Positions 6,298 to 13,144 of a stretch of 15,387 bases of DNA are shown one piece after another; positions within the stretch are counted from its first letter, which is position 1; each line of letters opens with the position of its first letter. The notes under the pieces are model-generated. The model had not been told where the DNA came from. It saw only the letters and a list, made by a program, of their open reading frames with translations, and ran no database searches. Source of the DNA: Nitrospirota bacterium (GTDB lineage: Bacteria > Nitrospirota > CAKKRA01 > 9FT-COMBO-42-15); the NCBI GenBank assembly GCA_016214425.1, contig JACRON010000210.1, positions 1 through 15,387 of the forward strand, in the 5' to 3' direction. Made by a program: the position numbers and the translations under genes.

Positions 6298-6386
6298 GTC
6301 ATTCCTGCCCAGCACCATTTCGGAATTCAGATACTTCAAGCATAATCAAGGGCTGGAAGCCCAAAGTGGTGCTGGGCAGGAATGAC
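6298..6386. repeat. MITE-like element with 20-bp perfect inverted ends
   Basis: GTCATTCCTGCCCAGCACCA (6298-6317) is the exact reverse complement of 6367-6386. A further TTT/AAA pairing (6318-6320 with 6363-6365) follows across one bulged G. The 49-base centre contains a small hairpin GGGCT-GGA-AGCCC (6350-6362). Total length is 89 bp with no coding capacity. Ends of the form GTCATTCC...GGAATGAC occur in interspersed palindromic elements of many bacterial genomes. Between convergent genes it could also act as a bidirectional transcription stop. Confidence 0.8.
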
Positions 6387-6461
6387 ATAAGATGTTGCGT
6401 TAATTTTCAAGCGCTACATCTTATATGCCGCAAAGATAACCACACTTTATAAGTGCGGCAT
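6387..6461. terminator. Paired stem-loops between convergent genes
   Basis: ATAAGATGT (6387-6395) pairs with ACATCTTAT (6416-6424), with an inner GCG/CGC extension. Next to it ATGCCGCA (6425-6432) pairs with TGCGGCAT (6454-6461), which includes the last codons of the minus-strand gene ending at 6447. Neither is followed by a long U-tract, so these are weak or factor-assisted terminators, or 3'-end protection structures. Confidence 0.4.
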
Positions 6462-6917
6462 CTTTATTCCACTAACCTTCACCACCTGCCATTTTAGCCT
6501 CTCTTTTATAAAATACACCTTTGCCTTTGCAGGTTTATCTGTAGTGCCGACTAAATAGCCCGGCTGGTTGTGCAGTGTTACAATAATCCTGAGGTCAAAG
6601 GTGGCTACCGCCTTATCCTCTTTCACCTCTATTTCAACATTATCAAGCAGAACCTTAAAGCCGTCAAACTCCTTAAAAACATCTATCAATATCCTTTTGA
6701 CAATTAGATACCTCAGGCCATAGTCATCTGCATATTGCAGCGAGACATAGGACATGCATTTCTCAACATCCTCTGCCTCAATAGCATCCTTGCCTTCATT
6801 GATGACCTTTAAGATTCTGCTCTTTTCTGATACTAAAAGAAATTTGATAATAATTCCAGAAACAGCGATTATCAAAATAAATAATATTCCATAAAAGAGC
6901 TTTTTGTTTATTCTCAT
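6447..6917 (-). CDS. Membrane-anchored NTF2-like protein of unknown function
   Basis: A 156-residue protein with one N-terminal membrane segment (about 8-29) and a periplasmic domain. The domain (about 31-150) opens with helices (RILKVINEGKDAIEAEDVEKCMSYVS) followed by antiparallel strands (VLLDNVEIEVKEDKAVATFDLRIIVTL, KAKVYFIKERLKWQVVKVSGI). This helix-then-sheet order, with a Trp in the final strands, resembles the NTF2/SnoaL cone fold. No catalytic motif is visible; a structural or envelope-assembly role is possible. It has its own extended -10 promoter and lies 108 bp downstream of an AsmA-type gene on the same strand, so both may serve the cell envelope. The start ATG has no clear Shine-Dalgarno sequence, but the hydrophobic anchor follows it directly. 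Fold assignment by eye only. Confidence 0.75.
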   Translation of the reverse strand: MRINKKLFYGILFILIIAVSGIIIKFLLVSEKSRILKVINEGKDAIEAEDVEKCMSYVSLQYADDYGLRYLIVKRILIDVFKEFDGFKVLLDNVEIEVKEDKAVATFDLRIIVTLHNQPGYLVGTTDKPAKAKVYFIKERLKWQVVKVSGIKMPHL

Positions 6918-6977
6918 AAAGGGTTATTTGCGCTTCTTCAAATATTTTGTAATATCATTTTAAAAATATTTAATTCA

Positions 6978-6986
6978 ATTATAGCA
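6978..6986 (-). promoter_or_regulatory. Extended -10 promoter of the NTF2-like gene
   Basis: On the minus strand TGC is followed directly by TATAAT (6983-6978), an extended -10 element that needs little -35 contribution. No good -35 is present at 16-18 bp. The start would be near 6971, giving a leader of about 54 nt. Confidence 0.55.
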
Positions 6987-7025
6987 CAAGAATATTTAAA
7001 CAAGTATAAAAAGTTAAAATCCGAA

Positions 7026-8630
7026 CTATTTTAAAATATCTTTTAATATATCCCTTACATCCTTCTCATCAAGTTTTCCCTTCTCTGCCCCTTTTTTAAT
7101 AACACCCTTAATTATGTTCTGCTGTATCCTCTTTGTCTTTAAAACATACTTTGGCTTTTCTGTTGTGCCTGTAATCTTGAATTCTAAATTGTTATCTTCC
7201 ACCTTTGCAGCTACATCAAAATTTAATTCATTATTTAACAGTCCGTAGTAACCCTTTGCAGAAATAGAGAGGTCTTTTCCTGCAAGCCTCATATCTTCTG
7301 TTTTCAGATAACCCTGCTCTATGCGAAAGTGACCAGATAGCTCATCAAATTCAGTAACCTTGCCTATCTTGCGCGGCTTTGAAGCTGCAATGTAACCAAG
7401 CTCAATTATCTTGTCTATTAATTCAAGGTCGGATATCTTTCCATTTTTTATTATAAAGAAGCCACTGCCATTTGCCTTAGCTATTGTAGCATCCTTATCC
7501 TTTACATAAGTATCTATATCTGCATCTAATAACAATGGCCCCGAAATATTCACCTTTAAAATAGCAAGGTCTTTTAAGAATTGCTCCATCTGGACAGATT
7601 CCAAGTGTAATTTAGTTTTTATCTGCGGCTCTTTTCCATTCATATCAAAACGGATATTATCCTTTGATGCCCCTTCATATAATCTGAACTTAAGCTCATT
7701 TATATTAATCACCCCCTTTTTTATATCAACTGGAATATTTACATCAGCCAATCTTATGCGGCCAGTTTTATAGTCAAATACAAAGCTATCAAGCTCAACC
7801 TTTCCAGAGGCCAAAAGGTCTCCAACCTTTCCTTTAATCTTGATTTCTGAATAGCCCTTGCCAGAGAGCTTATTATCCTGCGGCAGCCCTAAAAAAGATT
7901 GATACGATGAGAGGTCAATATCCTTGATTTTAAGATTTGCATTTACAGGCACCTCATTTATATCAAAAGCGCTCACAGGTCCCAGCGTGCCGTCCATCTT
8001 CATTTTAGTCGGCATTGAACCGTCAATGCTCCATGAGGCATCTATCTTTATTGGATTTCCGATAGAAATATCCTTAACTTTTATATTCATGTCCTTTATC
8101 TTAATAACATTTATTTTAACGCTTCCGCTTTTAAGCTCTAAATCTGAAATAAGAAGCGCTGCAAGAAGGTTAAATGAAGCTTTATCAGCCTCTTTAGCAG
8201 CCTTTATGGCCGGCTTTTCTAATTTATCCTTTTCTGATATATTAGAAAAATTCCAGTCCCCCTTTTTATTTTTCTCTAAAAGAAGGTTGGGTTTATTGAT
8301 GATGACCTTATTAAACTCTATTCTACCTTTTATGAGCGGCAGCAGCTTTATTCTGAACCTTATGCCGTCAAGAGTGAGTAAATCACCCTTTGAAAATTCA
8401 GGGTGATTTTTTACTTTTATGTTCTTAAGCTCTACACCGATACCAGTTAATATGGTAACCTTTATATCATCAATAGAAACCTCCCTATTTAAAGACCTTT
8501 CCAATTCCTTGACAGCAATGTCTTTATATTTATTGAGGTCTATAACATAAGGGAGTATAATAAGTCCTGCGATAGTAAGCAGAAAAAATGAAGCAAGTAT
8601 CAGGGATGTTATTTTTAATAACCTTTTCAT
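7026..8630 (-). CDS. AsmA-family envelope protein
   Basis: A 534-residue inner-membrane-anchored protein. The N-terminal segment (about 7-30) spans the membrane and is followed by the conserved AsmA opening: DLNKYKDIAVKELERSLNREVSIDDIKVTI, a GIGVELKNIKVKNHPEF segment and the strand FNKVIINKPNLLLE. The rest is a long run of amphipathic beta strands. The C-terminal AsmA-type region (about 390-480) includes IIKNGKISDLELID and RIEQGYLKTEDMRLAGKDLSISAKG. AsmA-like proteins form long beta-groove bridges across the periplasm and are implicated in phospholipid traffic to the outer membrane; that role is inferred from the family. Length is near the family's lower range. It has its own promoter divergent from the hydrolase gene and starts at an ATG directly before the anchor. 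Confidence 0.9.
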   Translation of the reverse strand: MKRLLKITSLILASFFLLTIAGLIILPYVIDLNKYKDIAVKELERSLNREVSIDDIKVTILTGIGVELKNIKVKNHPEFSKGDLLTLDGIRFRIKLLPLIKGRIEFNKVIINKPNLLLEKNKKGDWNFSNISEKDKLEKPAIKAAKEADKASFNLLAALLISDLELKSGSVKINVIKIKDMNIKVKDISIGNPIKIDASWSIDGSMPTKMKMDGTLGPVSAFDINEVPVNANLKIKDIDLSSYQSFLGLPQDNKLSGKGYSEIKIKGKVGDLLASGKVELDSFVFDYKTGRIRLADVNIPVDIKKGVININELKFRLYEGASKDNIRFDMNGKEPQIKTKLHLESVQMEQFLKDLAILKVNISGPLLLDADIDTYVKDKDATIAKANGSGFFIIKNGKISDLELIDKIIELGYIAASKPRKIGKVTEFDELSGHFRIEQGYLKTEDMRLAGKDLSISAKGYYGLLNNELNFDVAAKVEDNNLEFKITGTTEKPKYVLKTKRIQQNIIKGVIKKGAEKGKLDEKDVRDILKDILK

Positions 8631-8662
8631 CTTATATTCACATTACAACGCTGTATTGAAGA

Positions 8663-8691
8663 ATTATAGCATATATGATACCATTTGTTCA
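8663..8691 (-). promoter_or_regulatory. Promoter of the AsmA-family gene
   Basis: On the minus strand TGAACA (8691-8686), a 17-bp spacer and TATAAT (8668-8663) preceded by TGC form a good promoter. The start would be near 8656. The divergent hydrolase promoter must lie in the same 85 bp (a TATGAT is present at 8675-8680 on the plus strand), so the two directions may compete. Confidence 0.6.
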
Positions 8692-8715
8692 CAAAACAAT
8701 CAAAAGGAGGCTGTT

Positions 8716-9492
8716 ATGAAATATTTACTTTCAATTATCATTCTCATATTAGCAGTAAATGTACAGGCAGAGGTTCGCACAGAAGTTGTAGAATACAAGC
8801 AAGGCGATACTGTTCTTGAAGGTTATCTTGCTTATGATGATGCAATCAAAGGAAAGCGGCCTGGTATTTTGATTGTGCATGAGTGGATGGGAGTTAATAC
8901 CTATGTCAAAAAGCGTGCAGAGCAGCTTGCAAAGCTCGGCTATGTAGCATTTGCTGCTGATATTTATGGAAAAGGAGTGCGGCCAAAGACCCGCGATGAG
9001 GCAGCAGCAGAGTCAAAGAAATACAAGACAGACCGTCAGCTCATGCGCGCTAGAGTCAATGCAGGACTTGATGTTTTGAAAAACCATAAACTTGCTGATA
9101 CCAAGCGCACGGCTGCTATTGGCTACTGCTTTGGAGGCACTACTGTATTGGAACTTGCGCGAAGCGGCGCTGATGTGGCAGGTATTGTAAGTTTTCATGG
9201 CGGGCTTGATTCACTAAATCCCAATGATGCAAAGAATATAAAGGGTAAAGTATTGGCGTTGCACGGCGGAGATGACCCATTTGTCCCAGCAGAGCAGGTT
9301 GCTGCATTTCAGGACGAGATGCGAAAGGCAAATGTTGACTGGCACATGGTTATTTACGGCGGCGCTGTTCACAGCTTCACAAATCCTGACTCTGGCAATG
9401 ACAATTCCAAAGGCGCTGCATACAATGAAAAGGCAGATAAGCGCTCATGGGAAGATATGAAGCAGTTTTTCAGCGAGATATTTAAGCAATAG
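8716..9492 (+). CDS. Exported dienelactone hydrolase family protein
   Basis: A 258-residue alpha/beta hydrolase with a signal peptide (MKYLLSIIILILAVNVQA, cleavage near residue 18), so it acts in the periplasm. The dienelactone hydrolase triad is present: C138 in GYCFGG, the Asp in GGDDPF (D186 or D187), and H219 in GAVHSF. The conserved HEWMG (55-59), with the Glu that activates the Cys in the prototype enzyme, is also there. The prototype hydrolyses dienelactone in chloroaromatic breakdown, but secreted relatives act on other esters or lactones and no aromatic pathway is nearby, so the substrate is unknown. I chose ATG 8716 because AAAAGGAGG lies 5 bases upstream; an in-frame TTG at 8656 would place 20 polar residues before the signal. 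A nicotinamidase-like gene follows 11 bp later, probably in the same operon. Confidence 0.92.
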   Translation: MKYLLSIIILILAVNVQAEVRTEVVEYKQGDTVLEGYLAYDDAIKGKRPGILIVHEWMGVNTYVKKRAEQLAKLGYVAFAADIYGKGVRPKTRDEAAAESKKYKTDRQLMRARVNAGLDVLKNHKLADTKRTAAIGYCFGGTTVLELARSGADVAGIVSFHGGLDSLNPNDAKNIKGKVLALHGGDDPFVPAEQVAAFQDEMRKANVDWHMVIYGGAVHSFTNPDSGNDNSKGAAYNEKADKRSWEDMKQFFSEIFKQ

Positions 9493-9503
9493 GAAAGTTA
9501 CCG

Positions 9504-10043
9504 ATGCCAAAAGAGGCGCTATTGATAATTGACATGCTAAACGACTTTGTTCTTGAACGCGCACCCCTTGAGGTGCCTGATACGAGGAAGATAATCCCTG
9601 CGATCAAAGGTGAGATTGAAAAGGCAAGAAGAGAGGAACGGCCTGTAATTTATATCTGCGATGCCCATGCGCCTGATGATAAGGAGTTCGCCAACTTTGG
9701 CTGGCCTGCACATGCAGTAAAAGGAACAAAAGGTGCAGAGGTTGTTGATGAACTTAAGCCTGAGAAAGGTGATATAGTTATTGAGAAGACAACTTATTCA
9801 GGATTTTATAATACAAAACTTGATGAGACATTGAAGAAGCTTAATGTTGATTCATTAAGGCTCACAGGCTGTGTTACACATATCTGCATAATGTTCACTG
9901 CATCAGATGCTGTATTAAGGGGCTATAAGGTTTCAGTTATTGAAAAGGGCGTCGCAGGCCTTGCAAAAGAGGACCACGACGCAGCGTTAAGGATAATGAA
10001 GAATGTGATGGGGATTAATATTATTAGTTCATCTCCAAATTAG
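9504..10043 (+). CDS. Nicotinamidase-like cysteine hydrolase (isochorismatase superfamily)
   Basis: A 179-residue cytoplasmic enzyme. The catalytic triad of the superfamily is seen as D10 (IIDMLNDF), K95 (EKTTYSGF) and C128 (TGCVTHIC). The metal ligands that mark nicotinamidases are also present: D53 and H55 in CDAH, and H70 in GWPAH. Length and spacing are close to the archaeal nicotinamidase of Pyrococcus horikoshii. The likely reaction is nicotinamide to nicotinate plus ammonia, feeding NAD salvage; other amides are possible in this superfamily. It lacks a signal peptide, unlike its operon partner. GGAAAG about 10 bases ahead of the ATG serves as ribosome-binding site. It is interesting that a TIR-domain protein, whose family often consumes NAD and releases nicotinamide, lies 3 kb away, but no link is shown. 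Confidence 0.88.
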   Translation: MPKEALLIIDMLNDFVLERAPLEVPDTRKIIPAIKGEIEKARREERPVIYICDAHAPDDKEFANFGWPAHAVKGTKGAEVVDELKPEKGDIVIEKTTYSGFYNTKLDETLKKLNVDSLRLTGCVTHICIMFTASDAVLRGYKVSVIEKGVAGLAKEDHDAALRIMKNVMGINIISSSPN

Positions 10044-10072
10044 TTGATGAATTTTGGATCCTTTGTTATAAT
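10044..10072 (+). promoter_or_regulatory. Promoter of the repeat lipoprotein operon
   Basis: TTGATG (10044-10049), a 17-bp spacer and a perfect TATAAT (10067-10072) begin immediately after the preceding stop codon. The start is expected near 10079, giving a leader of about 80 nt. The leader region can form CAAGGGC/GCCCTTG (10076-10082 with 10095-10101) or the alternative CCTTG-CAA-CAAGG (10097-10109). Confidence 0.7.
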
Positions 10073-10158
10073 TTACAAGGGCGCGGCGTGACATGCCCTT
10101 GCAACAAGGAATGTTCTCGCTGTGCATTTTTGGGCAGGGCTTTAATAATGGAGGAGAC

Positions 10159-11169
10159 ATGGAACAGAAAAAAGAAAGCAGGAAAAACCTCAGGCGCATG
10201 TTATTATTATCGCTTCTTTTTTCCCTTACCATTGGCATTGCTATATCATGCGGCGGTGGGAGTGGAGGCGGAGACAGTGGCAGTGGCAGTGACAGTAGTG
10301 GGGGCTGTGGTGGAGGCGGAAGCCCGACAAACAATGAGATTGTTGTTGCAAATGCTTACTCCATTACAGTGTATAGCAGGACTGCAAATGGCGATATATC
10401 GCCTATCAGGAAAATTTCAGGGCCAAACACTGGTCTGGCCATTTCTCAGGGCATAGCTGTGGATACAGTAAACAATGAGATTGCTGTTACAAATCTGAGC
10501 AACACTATTACAGTGTATAGCAGGACTGCAAATTGCAATGCAGCGCCTTTAAGAACAATCTCAGGAGCAAACACTGGTGTGGCCAACCCACTGGGCATAG
10601 CTGTGGACACAGTAAACAATGAGATTGTTGTCGCAAATAAGGCTGGCGACTCCATTACGGTATATAGCAGGACTGCAAATGGCGATGTAGCGCCTATCAG
10701 GAAAATTTCGGGGTCAAACACTGCTCTGGACAGCCCTCAGGGCATAGCTGTGGACACAGCAAATAATGAGATTGTTGTCGCAAATCTGCGGGACTCCATT
10801 ACAGTGTATAGTAGGACTGCAAATGGCGATATATCGCCTATCAGGAAAATTTCAGGGTCAAACACTGCTCTGGACAACCCTCAGGGCATAGCTGTGGACA
10901 CAGCAAATAATGAAATTACAGTGTATAGCAGGACTGCAAATGGCGATGTAGCGCCTATCAGGAAAATTTCAGGGCCAAACACTGGTCTGAGCTACCCTGG
11001 CGGCATAGCTGTGGACACAGTAAATAATGAAATTGCTGTTACAAATTATTCGGCGGGTTCCATTACAGTGTATAGCAGGACTGCAAATGGCGATGTAGCG
11101 CCTATCAGAAAAATCTCAGGGGGAAGCACTGCTCTGAGCTACCCCTGGGGCATAGCTTTACTGCCATAG
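10159..11169 (+). CDS. Lipoprotein of six near-identical propeller-type (NHL/YncE-like) repeats
   Basis: A 336-residue predicted lipoprotein. The hydrophobic signal (about 13-30) ends in IAIS-C31. It is followed by a Gly/Ser-rich linker (about 32-55) and then six repeats of about 47 residues with the pattern NNEIvVaN..SITVYSRTANGDvaPIRKISG.nTaL..PqGIAVDT. The GIAVDT and NEIVVAN strands are those of NHL-type beta-propeller blades. Six blades would close a propeller, probably on the cell surface or facing the periplasm, for binding rather than catalysis. Repeat 5 lacks 9 residues (the VVAN strand region). The repeats are also nearly identical in DNA. ATG 10159 was chosen because of GGAGGAG just upstream and its position before the signal; an in-frame ATG at 10093 adds 22 unlikely residues. 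A DUF2301 gene follows 16 bp later. Confidence 0.87.
   Translation: MEQKKESRKNLRRMLLLSLLFSLTIGIAISCGGGSGGGDSGSGSDSSGGCGGGGSPTNNEIVVANAYSITVYSRTANGDISPIRKISGPNTGLAISQGIAVDTVNNEIAVTNLSNTITVYSRTANCNAAPLRTISGANTGVANPLGIAVDTVNNEIVVANKAGDSITVYSRTANGDVAPIRKISGSNTALDSPQGIAVDTANNEIVVANLRDSITVYSRTANGDISPIRKISGSNTALDNPQGIAVDTANNEITVYSRTANGDVAPIRKISGPNTGLSYPGGIAVDTVNNEIAVTNYSAGSITVYSRTANGDVAPIRKISGGSTALSYPWGIALLP
10330..11166 (+). repeat. Six tandem coding repeats (117-147 bp)
   Basis: Units start at 10330, 10471, 10615, 10762, 10906 and 11023, with lengths 141, 144, 147, 144, 117 and 144 bp. Cores such as ACAGTGTATAGCAGGACTGC recur almost unchanged. Unit 5 has lost 27 bp in frame. Near identity at silent positions indicates recent duplication or gene conversion. 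Confidence 0.9.
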
Positions 11170-11185
11170 CTTACAGGAGAAAAAT

Positions 11186-11791
11186 ATGGGGGAAAAGGAT
11201 TTGTTTCAGCCTCTTACAAGTGAGGATAAGGTTTCTGTAGCGCTTTACAGGGCAGGCATTGTTGTGTCAACAATATTAATTTCAATTATTGCTTATATGC
11301 TATTCAATGCACCGCATTATCAATCTGCCCCGGCCATCAGCATTAAGGCAAACATCATATTAATACTACTTTATATATCTGTTGGCGCAAGCGTTTTCTC
11401 TATTCATCTTTATATAGGCAAATTTCACAAGTTTCTTAAAAAATTATACTATCTCTCTCTAATTTCATTGATAATACTTTTTGTAATTGGAAAGGGAGAT
11501 ATACTTTGGGTTTTAGTTAACAAAACCTATAGCCCTCTGTTCTTAATTCCTTTATCTGGCTGTCTCGGTTTTATTACAGCAAAGGAGGCATTCTGTTTCA
11601 AATTAATGGAAGGCTATCTCCTTGCCTTAATCATGCCCCTATATCTTTTGCTGCTTTCCACAGGAGCAATGACAATAAAGTCTGCGTCAAACTGGATTTT
11701 CTTTATTGCAGCAATGCTTATTCTTTTTACCCTGAGAAAGGTATTTATGCCAATACATTACGATATAGGGGATAAGTCAGCCTATCAATGA
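11186..11791 (+). CDS. DUF2301 integral membrane protein
   Basis: A 201-residue inner-membrane protein with about six hydrophobic segments (roughly 22-40, 54-77, 86-102, 115-131, 142-161 and 169-184). Family marks of DUF2301 are visible: IHLYIGKFHKFLK (73-85), KEAFCF (133-138) and the C-terminal DIGDKS (193-198). Such proteins are found mainly in cyanobacteria and scattered other bacteria; their function is not known. AGGAG lies 6 bases before the ATG, and the gene starts 16 bp after the repeat lipoprotein, so the two are probably co-transcribed. A 38-codon ORF overlaps its stop by ATGA. Confidence 0.85.
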   Translation: MGEKDLFQPLTSEDKVSVALYRAGIVVSTILISIIAYMLFNAPHYQSAPAISIKANIILILLYISVGASVFSIHLYIGKFHKFLKKLYYLSLISLIILFVIGKGDILWVLVNKTYSPLFLIPLSGCLGFITAKEAFCFKLMEGYLLALIMPLYLLLLSTGAMTIKSASNWIFFIAAMLILFTLRKVFMPIHYDIGDKSAYQ

Positions 11792-11904
11792 AACTTTACT
11801 GTAACTCTGTTAAGGCCTTTGAAGGTGCTTTAAAGGGAAAACTCGCCTTTAAAAGGTTTATTGCGGATAGACAAAGAGAGCGGAAAAAAGGATCTACAGA
11901 TTAA
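11788..11904 (+). CDS. Possible 38-residue basic protein overlapping the DUF2301 stop
   Basis: The ATG at 11788 shares bases with the TGA stop of the DUF2301 gene (ATGA), an arrangement typical of translational coupling. The product is short and basic (begins MKLYCNSVKAFEGALKGK, ends RQRERKKGSTD) and matches no family I know. It contains a perfect inverted repeat, TTTAAAGG/CCTTTAAA (11829-11836 with 11846-11853), and its 3' end overlaps the antisense relic of a PIN toxin by 11 bp. It may be a chance ORF in a junction region. Confidence 0.25.
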   Translation: MKLYCNSVKAFEGALKGKLAFKRFIADRQRERKKGSTD

Positions 11905-11986
11905 TTTTATTCTTACTATGGAAAAGGTTTATTTGTGATAGGGCAATAAGACAACTGCTATCAGATGCAGCCTTAAAGGTCTTCAT
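11894..11986 (-). pseudogene. Relic of a PIN-domain toxin (DUF3368/VapC-like), first 30 codons only
   Basis: The ATG at 11986 overlaps the UPF0175 stop (ATGA), exactly where the partner toxin of such antitoxins begins. The reading frame encodes MKTFKAASDSSCLIALSQIN, then LFH, seven unrelated residues and a TAG at 11894. The segment SDSSCLIALSQINL is the typical opening of PIN/DUF3368 toxins, with D9 as the first metal-binding Asp. A complete toxin needs about 150 residues with three further acidic residues, none of which are found downstream in any frame. The gene is therefore cut off near codon 23, probably by a deletion that joined it to the DUF2301 side. It should be inactive. Confidence 0.75.
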
Positions 11987-12282
11987 TTTGCAGCAGCCTT
12001 GCGGTATTTAACTGCTGCTTGCTGGTCTCTTTTAAAATCTCTTTCGCTATATTCATAAGCAGGCAAACCATGTTCTTTTAAGACATCCATAAATTTGATT
12101 CTGCTCATATCTGCAAGCTCTGTTGCCTTTCCGAGTGATATAGCCCCTTCCTGAAACAATAGAATAGCCAGCGCTATCTTTAACTTCTTTTTAACCTCCT
12201 CTGGTTTCTCTAACCCCTTCATTACAAATAGTATATCCTCTGGAAGGTCTATCTCTATTTTTTCTGTCTTGATTGCTGCCAT
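11983..12282 (-). CDS. UPF0175-family antitoxin
   Basis: A 99-residue small protein of the UPF0175 family. The N-terminal part (KIEIDLPEDILFVM) is a short strand-rich segment. The core is helix-turn-helix-like: ALAILLFQEGAISLGKATELADMSRIKFMDVLKEHGLPAYEY (37-78), with the hallmark SLGKA.ELA.MSR..F...L...G.P. These proteins usually precede a PIN-type DUF3368 toxin in type II toxin-antitoxin operons and bind the shared promoter. AAAGGAGC lies 8-15 bases ahead of the ATG. The toxin gene that should follow is reduced to a 30-codon relic, so this antitoxin is an orphan. It may persist as a transcriptional regulator or as an anti-addiction factor against related toxins. Confidence 0.88.
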   Translation of the reverse strand: MAAIKTEKIEIDLPEDILFVMKGLEKPEEVKKKLKIALAILLFQEGAISLGKATELADMSRIKFMDVLKEHGLPAYEYSERDFKRDQQAAVKYRKAAAK

Positions 12283-12549
12283 ATCTTTGCTCCTTTAATT
12301 ATTTTGAATTAATAATGTAAATTTTAGCATCTAAACAAAAAAGACGCAATCCAAATCTTAAGAAATTTTATTTAGCTGAGGCGGGCTGATAACTGCTTCT
12401 TTACCTCTGGAGCAGTGAGGCAAGCAGAAAGAAATCAAAAAAAACAATCCCCACCGCCATGCTTCCCTCTTAGAGGCAGGTTCGCAGATGCCCTGTTTAT
12501 GTTGGTCATGAAAAAAGATTTTTGAAGGCGCGGCTCCAATTACGGCCCA
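12283..12549. other. Intergenic gap without a recognisable gene
   Basis: Apart from the UPF0175 promoter, I see only weak signals here: ACTGCT/AGCAGT arms (12392-12397 and 12411-12416), CCTC-TTA-GAGG near 12467-12477 and an A8 run near 12438. No convincing coding sequence, tRNA, att site or terminator was found. The stretch from 12361 to 12549 is less AT-rich than its flanks and could be a junction scar. Confidence 0.4.
12321..12349 (-). promoter_or_regulatory. Promoter of the UPF0175 gene
   Basis: On the minus strand TTGCGT (12349-12344), a 17-bp spacer and TAAAAT (12326-12321) preceded by TGC give an extended -10 promoter. The leader would be about 32 nt and includes AAAGGAGC. Confidence 0.5.
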
Positions 12550-13134
12550 TTATTCCACGTTATCAATTATTTGTTGTACTGTAAGTTCATTAGACCAAGA
12601 TAAGTCATTACCTTTTAAGACCAATTTTATTTTCGTGTCTTTATTTACTATCGGATTGGGACCGTACGGTAATCTTAATCTTTTTCCAAACCACCATCCA
12701 TCAAAAATAGTGATATTATCCCCATCCCCTCTATCAATATTAATAATAGGAATAGTATAATACTGTTTAAGCATAATAGTATTTAAAAATGTTTGAGGGA
12801 CGAGCCTTGGTTCAAACTTAGCGGGGTTGTCTGCTATTAATGGATTTGGGGCGTCATCCCATTTTGCTTTTACAGCATTTCCACACCAATAAATATGTAA
12901 TTCACAAAAACCAGGACTTCTGAATCCCCATACCTTAAATTTGAGTTTGTACAATTTTCCAGATTTTTTTTTGTAGCCTAAATTAAAATCTTCAGCAATA
13001 AATTTATGTTGCCAAAACAAGATTCTTGGTTTTGTAAACCATTCAAAGAGCAAAACAAGAAATAAGCCGATAATGCCTCCGATTATAGCAGAGGCAATGT
13101 CAATTGGAGTTTTGAAGTCAAAGTAATTGCACAT
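12550..13134 (-). CDS. Single-pass membrane protein with beta-rich cytoplasmic domain, TIR partner
   Basis: A 194-residue protein (208 if the upstream GTG at 13176 is used). One transmembrane helix near the N-terminus (about 12-31, IDIASAIIGGIIGLFLVLLF) is followed by a domain of about 155 residues rich in beta strands and aromatic residues. Examples are KPRILFWQHKFIAEDF, LYKLKFKVWGF, ELHIYWCG, TIPIINIDRG, ITIFDGWW and TKIKLVLKGNDLSWSN. I do not recognise the family; the strands suggest a beta-sandwich or Ig-like domain. ATG 13134 lies 10 bp after the TIR stop; the GTG would overlap the TIR gene by 32 bp, and neither has a clear Shine-Dalgarno sequence. By position it is the partner of the TIR protein, possibly the membrane effector or a membrane tether. 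That role is inferred. Confidence 0.75.
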   Translation of the reverse strand: MCNYFDFKTPIDIASAIIGGIIGLFLVLLFEWFTKPRILFWQHKFIAEDFNLGYKKKSGKLYKLKFKVWGFRSPGFCELHIYWCGNAVKAKWDDAPNPLIADNPAKFEPRLVPQTFLNTIMLKQYYTIPIINIDRGDGDNITIFDGWWFGKRLRLPYGPNPIVNKDTKIKLVLKGNDLSWSNELTVQQIIDNVE

Positions 13135-13144
13135 ATTAAAGAAG

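Noticed and set aside
7924..8406. Long plus-strand ORF of 160 codons inside the AsmA gene
   Set aside because: It is antisense to a well-supported AsmA-family gene, has no ribosome-binding site or recognisable family, and its hydrophobic content is that of a shadow frame.
8656..8715. Upstream in-frame TTG start of the dienelactone hydrolase
   Set aside because: It would add 20 polar residues ahead of a normal signal peptide; AAAAGGAGG is correctly placed for ATG 8716.
10076..10158. Possible riboswitch before the repeat lipoprotein
   Set aside because: GC-rich arms are present, but nothing matches the conserved cores of classes I know (cyclic di-GMP, cobalamin, TPP, SAM); kept only as a low-interest structural note.
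10029..10334. Minus-strand ORF rich in Pro and Leu
   Set aside because: It is the reverse complement of the Gly/Ser-rich linker and leader of the lipoprotein; the composition is an artefact of that low-complexity DNA.
10330..11166. Regularly repeated sequence resembling an array
   Set aside because: Period of 117-147 bp, in-frame and coding through all units; no 25-40 bp repeats with unique spacers, so not CRISPR.
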